Below, piece by piece: positions 1-8,659 of a stretch of 64,000 bases of DNA. The translations under genes and the position numbers were made by a program. Each line of letters starts with the position of its first letter. Position 1 is the stretch's first letter. Where the stretch lies: contig NZ_LMKE01000023.1 in assembly GCF_001421245.1 (NCBI RefSeq), positions 34,482 through 98,481 of the forward strand, in the 5' to 3' direction. The notes under the pieces were generated by a model. The model searched no databases and had not been told where the DNA came from. It saw nothing but the letters and a program-made list of their open reading frames with translations. Origin of the DNA: Sphingomonas sp. Leaf10 (GTDB lineage Bacteria; Pseudomonadota; Alphaproteobacteria; Sphingomonadales; Sphingomonadaceae).

Positions 1-1
1 G

Positions 2-223
2 TACCGGCTGAACCATGCCGGCATCCGCTTCGCCGGCACCGTCCACGAACGCCCGGTCGTGCCGTTCGAACGCACCTCGCTGGCGCTCGCCGGCGCGATC
101 GACCATCAGCTCAGCCGGTCGCGCGTCGTCGAACGTTCCGCCGTCTACGAAGCCATGTCGACAGGCGCCGGCCGCCCGAGCGACGAAGCCGCGCTGCTCC
201 GCCCGTTCGCCGCCGCGACATAG
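2..223 (+). CDS. Glycosyltransferase family 2, C-terminal fragment (cut by window start)
   Basis: An open frame runs from the first bases to a TAG at 221-223, giving about 73 residues. It opens with YRLNHAGIRFAGTVHE. The pattern R-x-F/L-x(4)-GIR(F/Y)-x-G-x-VHE is typical of the C-terminal half of GT2 enzymes that act on cell-surface glycans. The N-terminal GT-A fold and DxD motif lie outside the window, so donor and acceptor cannot be named. Its last 79 bases overlap convergently with the end of the minus-strand GT4 gene, and the neighbours are also glycosyltransferases. Confidence is moderate because only the tail is visible. Confidence 0.55.
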   Translation, partial: YRLNHAGIRFAGTVHERPVVPFERTSLALAGAIDHQLSRSRVVERSAVYEAMSTGAGRPSDEAALLRPFAAAT

Positions 224-1365
224 GCAGCCGCAGTCTCGGCCGCGAGGCCGGCGCGGGTAAAGCGCCCCGCCGCGACCCGCGCCGCCGCCGACAGTGCGAG
301 GCGCAGTTCGCCATCGCGCAGCATCCGCCGCAGGATCGCACCAAGCGCCTGATGGGTACAATCGTCCGCCAGCAGCCCCGCGCCGCTGCCGCCGACGAAC
401 AGTTGCGCGCTCGGATCCTCGCCACACGCCGCGATCGGCCGGGCGAAGGTCATCGCCTCCTGATAGACCAGCCCGAAACTCTCGTAGCGCGACGGCGCGA
501 CGACGATATCCGCCGCCGCCAGCGCGGCATGCAGCATATCGTCTTCGACCCGGTGATAGCTGTCGATCCGCTTGAGCGCGGCCGGCGGCAACCGGTCGAG
601 TTCCTGCCGGTGCATCCCGATCATCGTCAGCCGGAAATCGGGCAGCGTGCCCGCATCGGCCTCTGCCGCCATCGCCGGCAGCGCGCCGATCAGCGCGTCG
701 GTGCCCTTACGCGGTTCGTTGCGCCCGACGAACAACATCCGCAGCACATCGTTGCCCGGCGGATAGGGTGCCGCCCGCCCCGCATCGACGATCGCGGGCG
801 GCAGGCTGAGGCCGATCACGGCATGGCCCGGCCCCGGCGGCTGCGTGCCATACAGTGCGGCGACCTTCGCACCATGCGCTTCGGTATTCGAAATCAGCCC
901 CGCCGACGCCCGCGCCGACAGCGCCTCCAGCGACACCGCCGCCCAGCGATCGATCCTGTCGCGCAACGACCGTGGCCTGGCCGCACTCGTCGCGACCGGC
1001 GTAGAATTGCGGGTGACCAGCGGCACCGGCCCGGTCAGCGCCACCCACAACCCCGGCGCATACCAGTTGGTCGCCTCGACCACGTCGAACGGCCGTTCGG
1101 CATGCAGCCGCCGCACGACCCGCGCGACCATCGCCGGGCCGCACAGATGCCCGATCGCAGGCCAGCGCCGCACCCTTGCCAGCCAGCCGCCCGCCTGCGC
1201 ACCGATCACCTCGACCGCGCCGTCCATGCTGCGATCCGCGCGGTCCATCGTCACGACGCGGACGTCATGTCCCGCCTCGGCCAGCGCCTGCGCGATCTCC
1301 CGCGCCGCACGCGACAGCCCGCTTTTTTCAGGCGGATAGGCCCAGGTGATCAGCCCGACCCTCAT
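145..1365 (-). CDS. GT4-type glycosyltransferase (406 aa)
   Basis: A GT-B fold glycosyltransferase that should transfer a sugar from a nucleotide donor in the cytoplasm. The N-terminus MRVGLITWAYPPEKSGL is the usual first strand plus glycine-rich loop of GT4 proteins. The C-terminal Rossmann half has the donor-binding motif PSRYESFGLVYQEAM (E-x7-E) near residue 295, followed by a short glycine-rich stretch. There is no signal peptide or membrane segment. Its ATG overlaps the stop of the upstream GT4 gene (ATGA), so the two are translationally coupled. The product is unknown; the adjacent sucrose-phosphate synthase suggests a soluble oligosaccharide or surface glycan. Confidence 0.85.
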   Translation of the reverse strand: MRVGLITWAYPPEKSGLSRAAREIAQALAEAGHDVRVVTMDRADRSMDGAVEVIGAQAGGWLARVRRWPAIGHLCGPAMVARVVRRLHAERPFDVVEATNWYAPGLWVALTGPVPLVTRNSTPVATSAARPRSLRDRIDRWAAVSLEALSARASAGLISNTEAHGAKVAALYGTQPPGPGHAVIGLSLPPAIVDAGRAAPYPPGNDVLRMLFVGRNEPRKGTDALIGALPAMAAEADAGTLPDFRLTMIGMHRQELDRLPPAALKRIDSYHRVEDDMLHAALAAADIVVAPSRYESFGLVYQEAMTFARPIAACGEDPSAQLFVGGSGAGLLADDCTHQALGAILRRMLRDGELRLALSAAARVAAGRFTRAGLAAETAAAYVAAANGRSSAASSLGRPAPVDMAS

Positions 1366-2426
1366 GCCATCACCCCTTGCGCAAGCGCGATCCGTTCCCG
1401 GTACAGCGTCACATACTCCTCCGCCATCCGCGCCGCCGTGAAGCGCGCCTCGAAGCGTTCGCGCACCTTCGCCCGGTCGAGCGTATCGATCCGCGCCAGC
1501 GCCGCGACCGCTTCGTCCTCGTTCTTCACCACGAAGCCGGTGACGCCGTTATCGACCACCTCGCGCACGCTGCCGCGATCCCATGCGACCACCGGCGTAC
1601 CGCAAGCCATCGCCTCGATCATCACCAGGCCGAAGGGCTCGGGCCAGTCGATCGGGAATAGCAGCGCCGCCGCCTCACCCAGCAGCGACTGTTTGCCGCG
1701 ATCGTCGACCTCGCCGACATGGATCGCATCCTCGCCCAGCAGGGGGGCTACCCGTTCGTCGAAATAGCGCGGATTGCCGACATCGATGCCGCCCGCCAGC
1801 CGGATCGACCGCCCGGCGCCCCGCGCGACGCGGATCGCGACGTCGGGCCGCTTCTGGTCGGTCATCCGCCCGATAAAGGCGAGCGCTTCGCCGCCCGGCC
1901 CCGGCGAAAACCGATCGGCCGGAATGCCGTGATGCACCACCCCGGCGCGGTTGGCGCGCGGCAGGTCGCGCGCCTGCGCCGCCGAGATCGCCGCGACGGG
2001 GAGTTCGGGAAAGCTGTGGAAGAACAGCTTGCGATCCAGCTCGTCCAGCCGCCAGTGCACCGTCGTCACGCTCCGGCTGATCCGGTCGCCCAGCACCGCG
2101 GCATGGGCGAATTCGCCGTGGCAGTGGACGATGTCGAATTCGTGCAGATGCTTGGCCAGCAACCCCAGCTGCGCCGCCTCCAGCGCGGCAGGGACGCCCG
2201 GCGCCACCGGCCCGTGATACGCCTGCAGCGCGCGCAGACTGGGATGCGCCGACAGATGGCGGGCGGTGGTCACGCTGTCGCTCGGCGCGATCAGCGTCAC
2301 GTCATGCCCCATCGCCATCAACGCCTCGGTCAGGTCGGATACCACCCGCTCGGTCCCGCCGGTCCTGCCGGGGGGCGTGGGGTAGATGACGGGGGCGATC
2401 TGCGCGATCCGGAGCGGGGATACCAT
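1362..2426 (-). CDS. GT4-type glycosyltransferase (354 aa)
   Basis: First gene of a two-gene minus-strand operon. The N-terminus MVSPLRIAQIAPVIYPTPP and the glycine-rich GRTGGTERVVSDL match the acceptor-side domain of GT4 enzymes. FIGRMTDQKRPDVAI begins the C-terminal donor domain, and PEPFGLVMIEAMACGTPVV carries the two glutamates that bind the nucleotide sugar. The family covers mannosyl-, glucosyl- and sucrose-type transferases, so sequence alone does not fix the donor. It is transcribed divergently from the sucrose-phosphate synthase gene, 82 bases away, suggesting shared control. There is no export signal, so it is cytoplasmic. Confidence 0.87.
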   Translation of the reverse strand: MVSPLRIAQIAPVIYPTPPGRTGGTERVVSDLTEALMAMGHDVTLIAPSDSVTTARHLSAHPSLRALQAYHGPVAPGVPAALEAAQLGLLAKHLHEFDIVHCHGEFAHAAVLGDRISRSVTTVHWRLDELDRKLFFHSFPELPVAAISAAQARDLPRANRAGVVHHGIPADRFSPGPGGEALAFIGRMTDQKRPDVAIRVARGAGRSIRLAGGIDVGNPRYFDERVAPLLGEDAIHVGEVDDRGKQSLLGEAAALLFPIDWPEPFGLVMIEAMACGTPVVAWDRGSVREVVDNGVTGFVVKNEDEAVAALARIDTLDRAKVRERFEARFTAARMAEEYVTLYRERIALAQGVMA

Positions 2427-2508
2427 CGCCGACCGGAACCAAGCGAGAGCCGAACGGTTCCTGTGAGGGCGGACACAAGTCCGCTATTTTTAACGGGAAA
2501 GTTCCGTA

Positions 2509-4581
2509 ATGTTCATATTGCATCTCGCGCTACAGGGCTGTCTTCGTGCGCGCGAGGTCGAATATGGCGTTACTGCCGACACCGGCGGCCACATCCGTTA
2601 TCTCCTTGATCTGGTTGCCGCTTCCGGCCGGCATCCTGCGGTCGAACGCACCGAGATCGTCACCCGCGCCTTCCGTGGTGGCCCGCTGGGCGACGGCTAT
2701 TGGCGCGATGTCGAGATGATCGACGCGACGACCCGCATCGTCCGCCTGCGCTCGGCCAGCGACACCTATCTGCCCAAGGAAGCGTTGTGGCAGGAACAGG
2801 ACAGCCTGATCGACGCGCTGGTCGCGCATATCGAGGGGCTGGACCGCCGCCCCGACCTGATCCACGCCCATTATGCCGATGCCGGTGCCGTCGCGGCGGC
2901 GGTGAAGGCGCGGCTGGGCATCCCCTATCTCTTCACCGCCCATTCGCTGGGACGGGTCAAACAGATCGCGTTCGGCACCGATTGCGCCGAGACGCAGGGG
3001 CTGGAACGCCGCATCGACATCGAGGACCGGGCCATCGCCGATGCCGATGCGATCATCGCCTCCTCGCGTGACGAGGCGGAGGTGCAATATGCCGGCTATC
3101 CCAGCTATGATCCCGGCCGCATTCGCATCATCCCACCGGGCAGCGATCTGGGGCTGTTCGCCGGCACTTGTACCGACGCTATGGTCGATGCGCGGATCGA
3201 CCGCTTCCTTGCCGATCCGTCGAAGCCGGTGATCCTCGCGCTCGCCCGCCCGGTCAGCAAGAAGAACCTTGCCGCCCTGGTCCATGCCTATGGCCGCTGC
3301 CCGGCGCTGCAGACCGCCGCCAATCTGGTGATCGTCGCCGGCACGCGCGACGATCCGCGCAGCCTCGAACCCGAACTGGCCGGCAACATGGCCGAACTGT
3401 TCGCGCTGATCGACCGTTACGACCTGTACGGATCGGTCGCGATTCCCAAGACCCATGCCCCGCACGAGGTCCCCGCCCTCTATGCCCATGCCCGGGCGCG
3501 GCGCGGCATCTTCGTCAATCCGGCACTCAACGAGCCCTTCGGCCTGACGTTGCTGGAGGCGGCGGCATCGGGCCTGCCGCTGGTCGCGACCGACAGCGGC
3601 GGGCCGAACGACATTATCGAGGGCTGCGGCAACGGCATCCTCGTCGACCCGCGCGATCCGCAGGCGATCGGCCGGGCGATGCTGACCATCCTGTCCGACG
3701 ACGCGCTGTGGGACCGCTATTCGAAGGCCGGCGCGACCGCCGCCGAACTCTATGACTGGGACGGCCATGTCGCGCGCTATGCCGAACTGGCGCAGGCGGT
3801 GATCGCCCCGCCCGCCCCGGTCGCCGAGGCACCGCGCCTGCTGCTGATTTCCGACATCGACAACACGCTGCTCGGGGAAAGCGAAGCCGCGCAGGCGTTC
3901 AACCTGTGGCACGGCGACCAGCACGACATGATGTTCGGCATCGCCACCGGGCGCAGCCTGCACAGCGCGCTGGCGATCCTTGCCCAGAACCAGGTCGCGC
4001 CGCCCGCGGTGATGATTACCTCGGTGGGCTCCGAAATCTATCACCGCGTCCATGGGGGGGTATATGTTCGCGACGACGCCTGGACCGCGACGATCGATGC
4101 CGGCTGGGACCGCGAGGCGATCGCCGCGCTGCTCGCGACGCAGAGCGACTTGCGCCCGCAAAGCCCGCTCGAACAGCGCAGCCACAAATTGAGCTACTTT
4201 ACCGCCGGCGAGACCGATATCGCCGAACGCATCCGCGACCTGCTGGCCGATGCCGGCTTCGCGGCGTCGGTGATCCACAGTCACGGTCGCTATCTCGACA
4301 TCCTGCCGCTCGCCGCTTCGAAGGGGACGGCGGTGGACTATGTCCGCCGTCGCGCCGGCATGCGCCGCGATCAGGTGATCGTCGCCGGCGACAGCGGCAA
4401 CGATGTCGAAATGCTGCGCGCCTGCGCCCATGCGATCATCGTCGGCAATTATTCCGACGGCCTCGCCCAGCGTCCCGACCTCGCCCACAGCTATGTCGCG
4501 CGGCGCGGGTTCGCGTTCGGTATCATGGAGGGGGTCGCCCATTTCCGCGGGCAGCCGGTGCAGCAGCGCCGGTCGGCGTGA
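2509..4581 (+). CDS. Bifunctional sucrose-phosphate synthase / sucrose-6-phosphate phosphatase
   Basis: The protein has 690 residues. Residues 1-435 are a GT-B synthase half beginning MFILHLALQGCLRARE, with the ADTGGHIRYLLDL loop near residue 25 that is typical of sucrose-phosphate synthase. NEPFGLTLLEAAASGLPLV near residue 343 is the donor-site motif. From about residue 442 a HAD phosphatase domain begins with the nucleophile motif DIDNTLLG and ends with GDSGNDVEM, the metal-binding motif of sucrose-phosphate phosphatases. The fusion should make sucrose-6-phosphate from UDP- (or ADP-) glucose and fructose-6-phosphate, then release sucrose. The next GT2 gene starts inside its stop codon (GTGA). 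Sucrose here could be a compatible solute or a glycan primer; that is inference. Confidence 0.9.
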   Translation: MFILHLALQGCLRAREVEYGVTADTGGHIRYLLDLVAASGRHPAVERTEIVTRAFRGGPLGDGYWRDVEMIDATTRIVRLRSASDTYLPKEALWQEQDSLIDALVAHIEGLDRRPDLIHAHYADAGAVAAAVKARLGIPYLFTAHSLGRVKQIAFGTDCAETQGLERRIDIEDRAIADADAIIASSRDEAEVQYAGYPSYDPGRIRIIPPGSDLGLFAGTCTDAMVDARIDRFLADPSKPVILALARPVSKKNLAALVHAYGRCPALQTAANLVIVAGTRDDPRSLEPELAGNMAELFALIDRYDLYGSVAIPKTHAPHEVPALYAHARARRGIFVNPALNEPFGLTLLEAAASGLPLVATDSGGPNDIIEGCGNGILVDPRDPQAIGRAMLTILSDDALWDRYSKAGATAAELYDWDGHVARYAELAQAVIAPPAPVAEAPRLLLISDIDNTLLGESEAAQAFNLWHGDQHDMMFGIATGRSLHSALAILAQNQVAPPAVMITSVGSEIYHRVHGGVYVRDDAWTATIDAGWDREAIAALLATQSDLRPQSPLEQRSHKLSYFTAGETDIAERIRDLLADAGFAASVIHSHGRYLDILPLAASKGTAVDYVRRRAGMRRDQVIVAGDSGNDVEMLRACAHAIIVGNYSDGLAQRPDLAHSYVARRGFAFGIMEGVAHFRGQPVQQRRSA

Positions 4582-5411
4582 TCTCGGTCTGCACGCTGGT
4601 GCGCGGACGGACCACGCACCTCGCCAATTTGTTGTCGGGGCTGGCGGGACAGACGCGCGCGCCCGACGAACTGGTCATCGCCTATATGCAGGACGCCGCC
4701 CCCGCCGGCCTGCCCGATCCCGGGGTGCCGGTGCGCGAGGTGTTCGTGCCCGGCGACCCGATGCCGCTGGCGCGGGCGCGCAACGAAGCGGCGGCGGCGG
4801 CGCGGGGCGACCGGCTGATCTTCCTCGACGTCGACTGCATCCCCTCGCCCCCGCTGGTCGCACGCTATGCCGCGGTGCTCGACGAACGCCCCGCCTGCTA
4901 TCTGGGCGAGGTTCGCTATCTGCCGCCCGGCCCGGTCGATCCGGACAGGTCCGTCCGCCACCCCGCCAAGCCGGCCCTGGCCGATAACGAAGTCCGCCCG
5001 GTGCCGAGCCATGGCGAGCTATGGGGCCTGTCCTTCGCCCTCCCGCGCAGCGCGTGGGATGCGGCGGGCGGTATGGACACCGGCTATGTCGGCTATGGCG
5101 GCGAGGAGACCGACTTCGCCTGGGCGTTGGCGGCGGCTGGCGTGCCGATGGCATGGGTCGGCGGTGCGGTCGCGTGGCATCAGCATCACGCCGTCCACGT
5201 CCCGCCGCTGCACCAGTTCGACGCGATCCTGCGCAACGCCACCCGCTTTCGCGCGCGCTGGGGGCGGTGGTGCATGGACTATTGGCTCGGGCAATTCGCC
5301 GACATGGGACTGATAGGCTGGTCGCCCGATGCCGATGCGATCACGCTGCTGCGCCATCCTACTTCAGCCGAAGTTGCCACCAGCCACCGCGCCGACGCAC
5401 TGTTCAGCTAG
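4578..5411 (+). CDS. Glycosyltransferase family 2 (277 aa)
   Basis: I place the start at the GTG at 4578, which overlaps the TGA of the synthase gene (GTGA). The protein then begins MISVCTLVRGRTTHLANLL, the standard first strand of GT2 enzymes. The frame stays open further upstream only as a shadow of the synthase gene. DRLIFLDVDCIPSP near residue 78 holds the DxD-like metal and donor site. GYGGEETDFAWAL near residue 173 resembles the ED motif of the galactosyltransferase C-terminal domain. It is coupled to the sucrose-phosphate synthase, so it may extend or decorate a sucrose-derived product. The acceptor is unknown. Confidence 0.85.
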   Translation: MISVCTLVRGRTTHLANLLSGLAGQTRAPDELVIAYMQDAAPAGLPDPGVPVREVFVPGDPMPLARARNEAAAAARGDRLIFLDVDCIPSPPLVARYAAVLDERPACYLGEVRYLPPGPVDPDRSVRHPAKPALADNEVRPVPSHGELWGLSFALPRSAWDAAGGMDTGYVGYGGEETDFAWALAAAGVPMAWVGGAVAWHQHHAVHVPPLHQFDAILRNATRFRARWGRWCMDYWLGQFADMGLIGWSPDADAITLLRHPTSAEVATSHRADALFS

Positions 5412-5475
5412 GGATCGCCCGGCTTTCCTACAACGAACCGTTCTGGTTACGTTCCATCTCCAACAGGAGGATGAT

Positions 5476-6015
5476 ATGGACGCAACCAACCTTATCGAAG
5501 ACGTCATCGACCGCGAGGGCGGCTATGTCGACCACCCCGCCGATCGCGGCGGCCCGACCCGTTTCGGCATTACCCAGGCCGTCGCCCGCGCCGAAGGCTA
5601 TGACGGCCCGATCCGCGAATTGCCGCGCAGCTTCGCCGCGACCCTCTACCGCCGCCGCTACTGGCAGGCGCCGGCCTTCGACCGCGTCGCGCTGCGCGCG
5701 CCCGCGCTTGCGGCCGAACTGTTCGACACCGGCGTCAACATGGGACCGGCGGTCGCCGCGACCTTCCTGCAACGCGTCCTCAACGCCCTGAACCGCGAGC
5801 AACGCGACTGGGCCGATATCATGGTCGATGGCAACATCGGCGCGAGAACGTTGCACGCGCTCGACGCCCTGCTCGCCACACGCGGCCCGGCGGCGGAGGC
5901 GGCTTTGGTCCGCGCGATCAATGCCTTGCAGGGCGAACGCTATCTCCGCCTCGCCGAACTGCGCCCCGCTAACGAAGCCTTTCTCTACGGCTGGCTGGCC
6001 CACCGCGCAGGCTGA
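5476..6015 (+). CDS. GH108 N-acetylmuramidase-type endolysin
   Basis: This 179-aa peptidoglycan hydrolase starts at 5476, just after a strong AGGAGG at 5465-5470. Residues 12-30 read DREGGYVDHPADRGGPTRF, the catalytic EGGY signature of family 108 muramidases (DUF847). The glutamate is the expected proton donor. The C-terminal half (GNIGARTLHAL, then RAINALQGERYLRLAE) matches the associated peptidoglycan-binding domain. No signal peptide is visible, so release would depend on the holin encoded 40 bases downstream. The pair resembles the lysis cassette of phages or gene transfer agents rather than a housekeeping hydrolase. No other phage genes are seen here. Confidence 0.88.
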   Translation: MDATNLIEDVIDREGGYVDHPADRGGPTRFGITQAVARAEGYDGPIRELPRSFAATLYRRRYWQAPAFDRVALRAPALAAELFDTGVNMGPAVAATFLQRVLNALNREQRDWADIMVDGNIGARTLHALDALLATRGPAAEAALVRAINALQGERYLRLAELRPANEAFLYGWLAHRAG

Positions 6016-6055
6016 TCCGTGTAACCTTTGGCAACTTCCGACGACAGGAACGACG

Positions 6056-6463
6056 ATGCTCAACACCCTGATCGCGCCGATCGCGGCGCTGCTCGACAAG
6101 CTCATCCCCGATCCCAAGGCACGCGACGCCGCCAAGCTCGAACTGCTGAAACTCGAAAGCACCGCCGATCTCGACCGGGTCAAGGCGCAACTCTCGGCGA
6201 TCGTGGCGGAGGCGCAGTCGACCGACCCTTGGACCTCGCGCGCGCGGCCGGGCTTTCTCTACGTGATGTACGCGCTGCTGCTCTGGGCGATCCCGATGGG
6301 GCTGATCTCGGCGGTCCAGCCCGACATGGCCGCCGGCATCGCCCGCGGCATGACCGCCTATCTGCGCGGCATCCCGGAGGAATTGTACGCGCTCTTCGGC
6401 ACCGGCTATCTCGGCTACACGGCGGCGAGAGCTTGGGGGAAGGCCAAAGGCGTAGAAAAGTAA
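6056..6463 (+). CDS. GTA-type three-helix holin
   Basis: This 135-aa protein is chosen from the ATG at 6056, since the frame upstream is a shadow of the endolysin. Its N-terminus [19 protein letters not shown] is followed by a charged linker and then hydrophobic segments ([18 protein letters not shown] and the region ending [13 protein letters not shown]). This fits the holin family with three membrane segments used by gene transfer agents. It would form inner-membrane lesions that let the adjacent GH108 enzyme reach peptidoglycan. Spacing to the endolysin is 40 bases on the same strand, so they are likely co-transcribed. No capsid or terminase genes are in the window. Confidence 0.8.
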   Translation: MLNTLIAPIAALLDKLIPDPKARDAAKLELLKLESTADLDRVKAQLSAIVAEAQSTDPWTSRARPGFLYVMYALLLWAIPMGLISAVQPDMAAGIARGMTAYLRGIPEELYALFGTGYLGYTAARAWGKAKGVEK

Positions 6464-6600
6464 TTCCTCCCCGCTCCGCGGGGAGGGGGACTATGCGAAG
6501 CATGGTGGAGGGGGCGGGCCGCGCAACGCAACGGTTTCGTATGTGGACACCCCCCTCCACCAGCTTCGCTGGTCCCCCTCCCCGTACCGGGGAGGACCTT
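6464..6600. repeat. Long imperfect palindrome (REP/MITE-like) between holin and hslV
   Basis: The left arm (about 6464-6517) and right arm (about 6546-6599) are inverted copies with roughly 85% visible agreement. Each arm carries a GC-rich CTCCCC...GGGGAGG hairpin and a second small hairpin (left GCGAAGC, right CAGCTTCGCTG). It would fold into a cruciform at least 130 bases long. It contains no gene and lies directly upstream of hslV. Confidence 0.7.
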
Positions 6601-6633
6601 GTCCAACCCGCCCCCCTCCCCATATCCGCGGCC

Positions 6634-7185
6634 ATGAGCAAAGAGACGGTGTGGCACGGCACCACGATTGTATCCGTGCGTCGCGGCGGTCGCGTGGTGA
6701 TCGCGGGGGATGGGCAGGTTTCGGCCGGACAGACGGTCATGAAACCCAATGCACGGAAAGTCCGCCCGCTGGGCGATGGCAAGGTGATCGCCGGGTTCGC
6801 CGGCGCCACCGCCGATGCCTTCACCCTGTTCGAACGCTTGGAAGCCAAGCTGGAACGCCATCAGGGCCAGTTGCTGCGCGCCGCGGTCGAACTGGCCAAG
6901 GACTGGCGCACCGACAAATTCCTCCGCAATCTCGAAGCGATGCTGATCGTCGCCGACAAGGACGTGACTTTGGTCGTCACCGGCAATGGCGATGTATTGG
7001 AACCCGAAGCCGGCATCGCCGCGATCGGCTCGGGCGGCAATTTCGCCCTCGCCGCCGCCCGCGCGCTGTCCGACTATGAAGGCGACGCCGAAAAGGTCGC
7101 GCGCAAGGCGCTGGCCATCGCCGCCGAACTGTGCGTCTACACCAACGATCGCGTCACCCTCGAAGCGCTCGACAGCGCGAACTGA
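6634..7185 (+). CDS. hslV: ATP-dependent protease subunit HslV (ClpQ)
   Basis: The peptidase subunit of the HslUV protease has 183 aa as called from the ATG at 6634; the frame is open far upstream but only as shadow. The sequence MSKETVWHG is followed by [10 protein letters not shown]. The first threonine of TTIV is the N-terminal nucleophile exposed by processing, as in all HslV proteins. [13 protein letters not shown] and later [16 protein letters not shown] are conserved proteasome-beta motifs. It forms a double hexamer that degrades proteins fed by HslU. hslU follows 10 bases downstream, the usual operon order. Confidence 0.97.
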   Translation: MSKETVWHGTTIVSVRRGGRVVIAGDGQVSAGQTVMKPNARKVRPLGDGKVIAGFAGATADAFTLFERLEAKLERHQGQLLRAAVELAKDWRTDKFLRNLEAMLIVADKDVTLVVTGNGDVLEPEAGIAAIGSGGNFALAAARALSDYEGDAEKVARKALAIAAELCVYTNDRVTLEALDSAN

Positions 7186-7195
7186 CGGACATTCC

Positions 7196-8491
7196 ATGCA
7201 AGACAATCTGACGCCCAAGGCGATCGTCGCCGCGCTCGATGCGCACATCATCGGCCAGCAGGACGCCAAGCGCGCCGTCGCCGTCGCTTTGCGCAACCGC
7301 TGGCGCCGCCAGCAGCTCTCACCCGATCTGCGCGACGAGGTCAGCCCGAAGAACATCCTGATGATCGGCCCCACCGGCTGCGGCAAGACCGAGATCAGCC
7401 GTCGTCTGGCGAAGCTGGCCGATGCGCCGTTCGTGAAGGTCGAGGCGACCAAGTTCACCGAGGTCGGCTATGTCGGCCGCGACGTCGAACAGATCGCCCG
7501 CGACCTGGTCGAGGAAGCGATCCGGCTGGAGCGCGAACGCCGCCGTGTCGCGGTCAAGGACAAGGCCGAGGAAGCGGCCATGGCCCGTCTGCTCGACGCG
7601 CTGACCGGCAAGGGTGCCAGCGAAGCGACCCGCGAGGCGTTCCGCCAGCGCTTCAACGACGGCCATCTCGATGACAAGGAAGTCGAGCTCGAACTGGACG
7701 CCGCGCCGCAGATGCCGTTCGAGATTCCGGGCGCCGCACCGCAGATGATCAACCTGTCCGAAATGATGGGCAAGGCGTTCGGCGGCGGCCAGCAGAAGCG
7801 CCGCAAGCTGACCGTCCGCGCCGCATGGGACAAGCTGGTCGAGGAAGAGGCTGACAAGCGTCTCGACCAGGACGAGGTCAGCCGTGCCGCGCTGGCCGAT
7901 GCCGAAGCGAACGGCATCGTCTTTCTCGACGAAATCGACAAGATCGCGGTCAGCGACGTGCGCGGCGGCTCGGTCAGCCGCGAAGGCGTGCAGCGCGACC
8001 TCCTCCCGCTGATCGAGGGCACGACCGTCGCCACTAAATACGGGCCGATGAAGACCGACCACGTCCTCTTCATCGCATCGGGCGCGTTCCATGTCGCGAA
8101 GCCCAGCGACCTGCTGCCCGAACTACAGGGCCGCCTGCCGATCCGCGTCGAGCTGAAGGGCCTGACCGAAGGCGATTTCGTCGCGATCCTGTCGGATACC
8201 AAGGCCTCGCTGCCCGCCCAGTATTGCGCCTTGCTCGCGACCGAACAGGTCGGCATCGACTTCACCGACGACGGCATTGCCGCCATCGCCCGCATCGCGG
8301 CGGAGGTGAATGCCGAGGTCGAGAATATCGGCGCCCGCCGCCTGCAGACGGTGATGGAAAAGCTGCTCGAAGAGGTCAGCTTCGATGCCGAGGACCGTTC
8401 GGGACAGGCGGTGACGATCGACGCCACCTATGTCGAGAAGCAACTGGCCAGCATCGCGCGGAACACCGACCTCAGCCGCTACGTGCTGTAA
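7196..8491 (+). CDS. hslU: ATP-dependent protease ATPase subunit HslU (ClpY)
   Basis: The 431-aa AAA+ unfoldase partner of HslV. Visible motifs are Walker [10 protein letters not shown] near residue 59, Walker [10 protein letters not shown] near residue 240, and the conserved [14 protein letters not shown] segment. The intermediate domain spans roughly residues 105-230. The C-terminus ends NTDLSRYVL, typical of the HslU tail that inserts into HslV. The ATG at 7196 is favoured because [20 protein letters not shown] is the canonical N-terminus. It is co-transcribed with hslV and followed by intergenic inverted repeats rather than another operon gene. Length and domain order are normal. Confidence 0.97.
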   Translation: MQDNLTPKAIVAALDAHIIGQQDAKRAVAVALRNRWRRQQLSPDLRDEVSPKNILMIGPTGCGKTEISRRLAKLADAPFVKVEATKFTEVGYVGRDVEQIARDLVEEAIRLERERRRVAVKDKAEEAAMARLLDALTGKGASEATREAFRQRFNDGHLDDKEVELELDAAPQMPFEIPGAAPQMINLSEMMGKAFGGGQQKRRKLTVRAAWDKLVEEEADKRLDQDEVSRAALADAEANGIVFLDEIDKIAVSDVRGGSVSREGVQRDLLPLIEGTTVATKYGPMKTDHVLFIASGAFHVAKPSDLLPELQGRLPIRVELKGLTEGDFVAILSDTKASLPAQYCALLATEQVGIDFTDDGIAAIARIAAEVNAEVENIGARRLQTVMEKLLEEVSFDAEDRSGQAVTIDATYVEKQLASIARNTDLSRYVL

Positions 8492-8494
8492 GGG

Positions 8495-8650
8495 GTTCTC
8501 GACAAGCTCGAACTGAACGGGGGTGGTAGGCGCAACCCGCCCCCCTCTCAAATCCGTTCAGTTCGAGCAGCTTCGAGCTTGTCGAGAAGCGTCCGTCGAG
8601 AACCAGGCCGCCCGAACCACCCAAGTTCTCGACAAGCTCGAACCGAACGG
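8495..8650. repeat. Three copies of a REP-like element downstream of hslU
   Basis: The core GTTCTCGACAAGCTCGAAC occurs at 8495-8513 (forward), in inverted and slightly expanded form at about 8554-8588, and again forward at 8625-8643. Each copy is followed by a T/CGAACGG tail and contains the CTCGACAAGCTCGA near-palindrome. Such families are scattered through intergenic DNA of sphingomonads and xanthomonads. The copies lie between the ends of convergent genes, so they may also end transcription. Confidence 0.7.
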
Positions 8651-8659
8651 AAGGGTAGT

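Noticed and set aside
2530..4542. 670-aa minus-strand frame opposite the sucrose-phosphate synthase
   Set aside because: It is the antisense shadow of a gene with clear motifs. The protein is rich in Arg, Gly and Asp without any domain, as usual for antisense frames in GC-rich DNA.
5021..5791. 256-aa plus-strand frame spanning GT2 and endolysin
   Set aside because: Out-of-frame shadow of two genes with proper starts and motifs.
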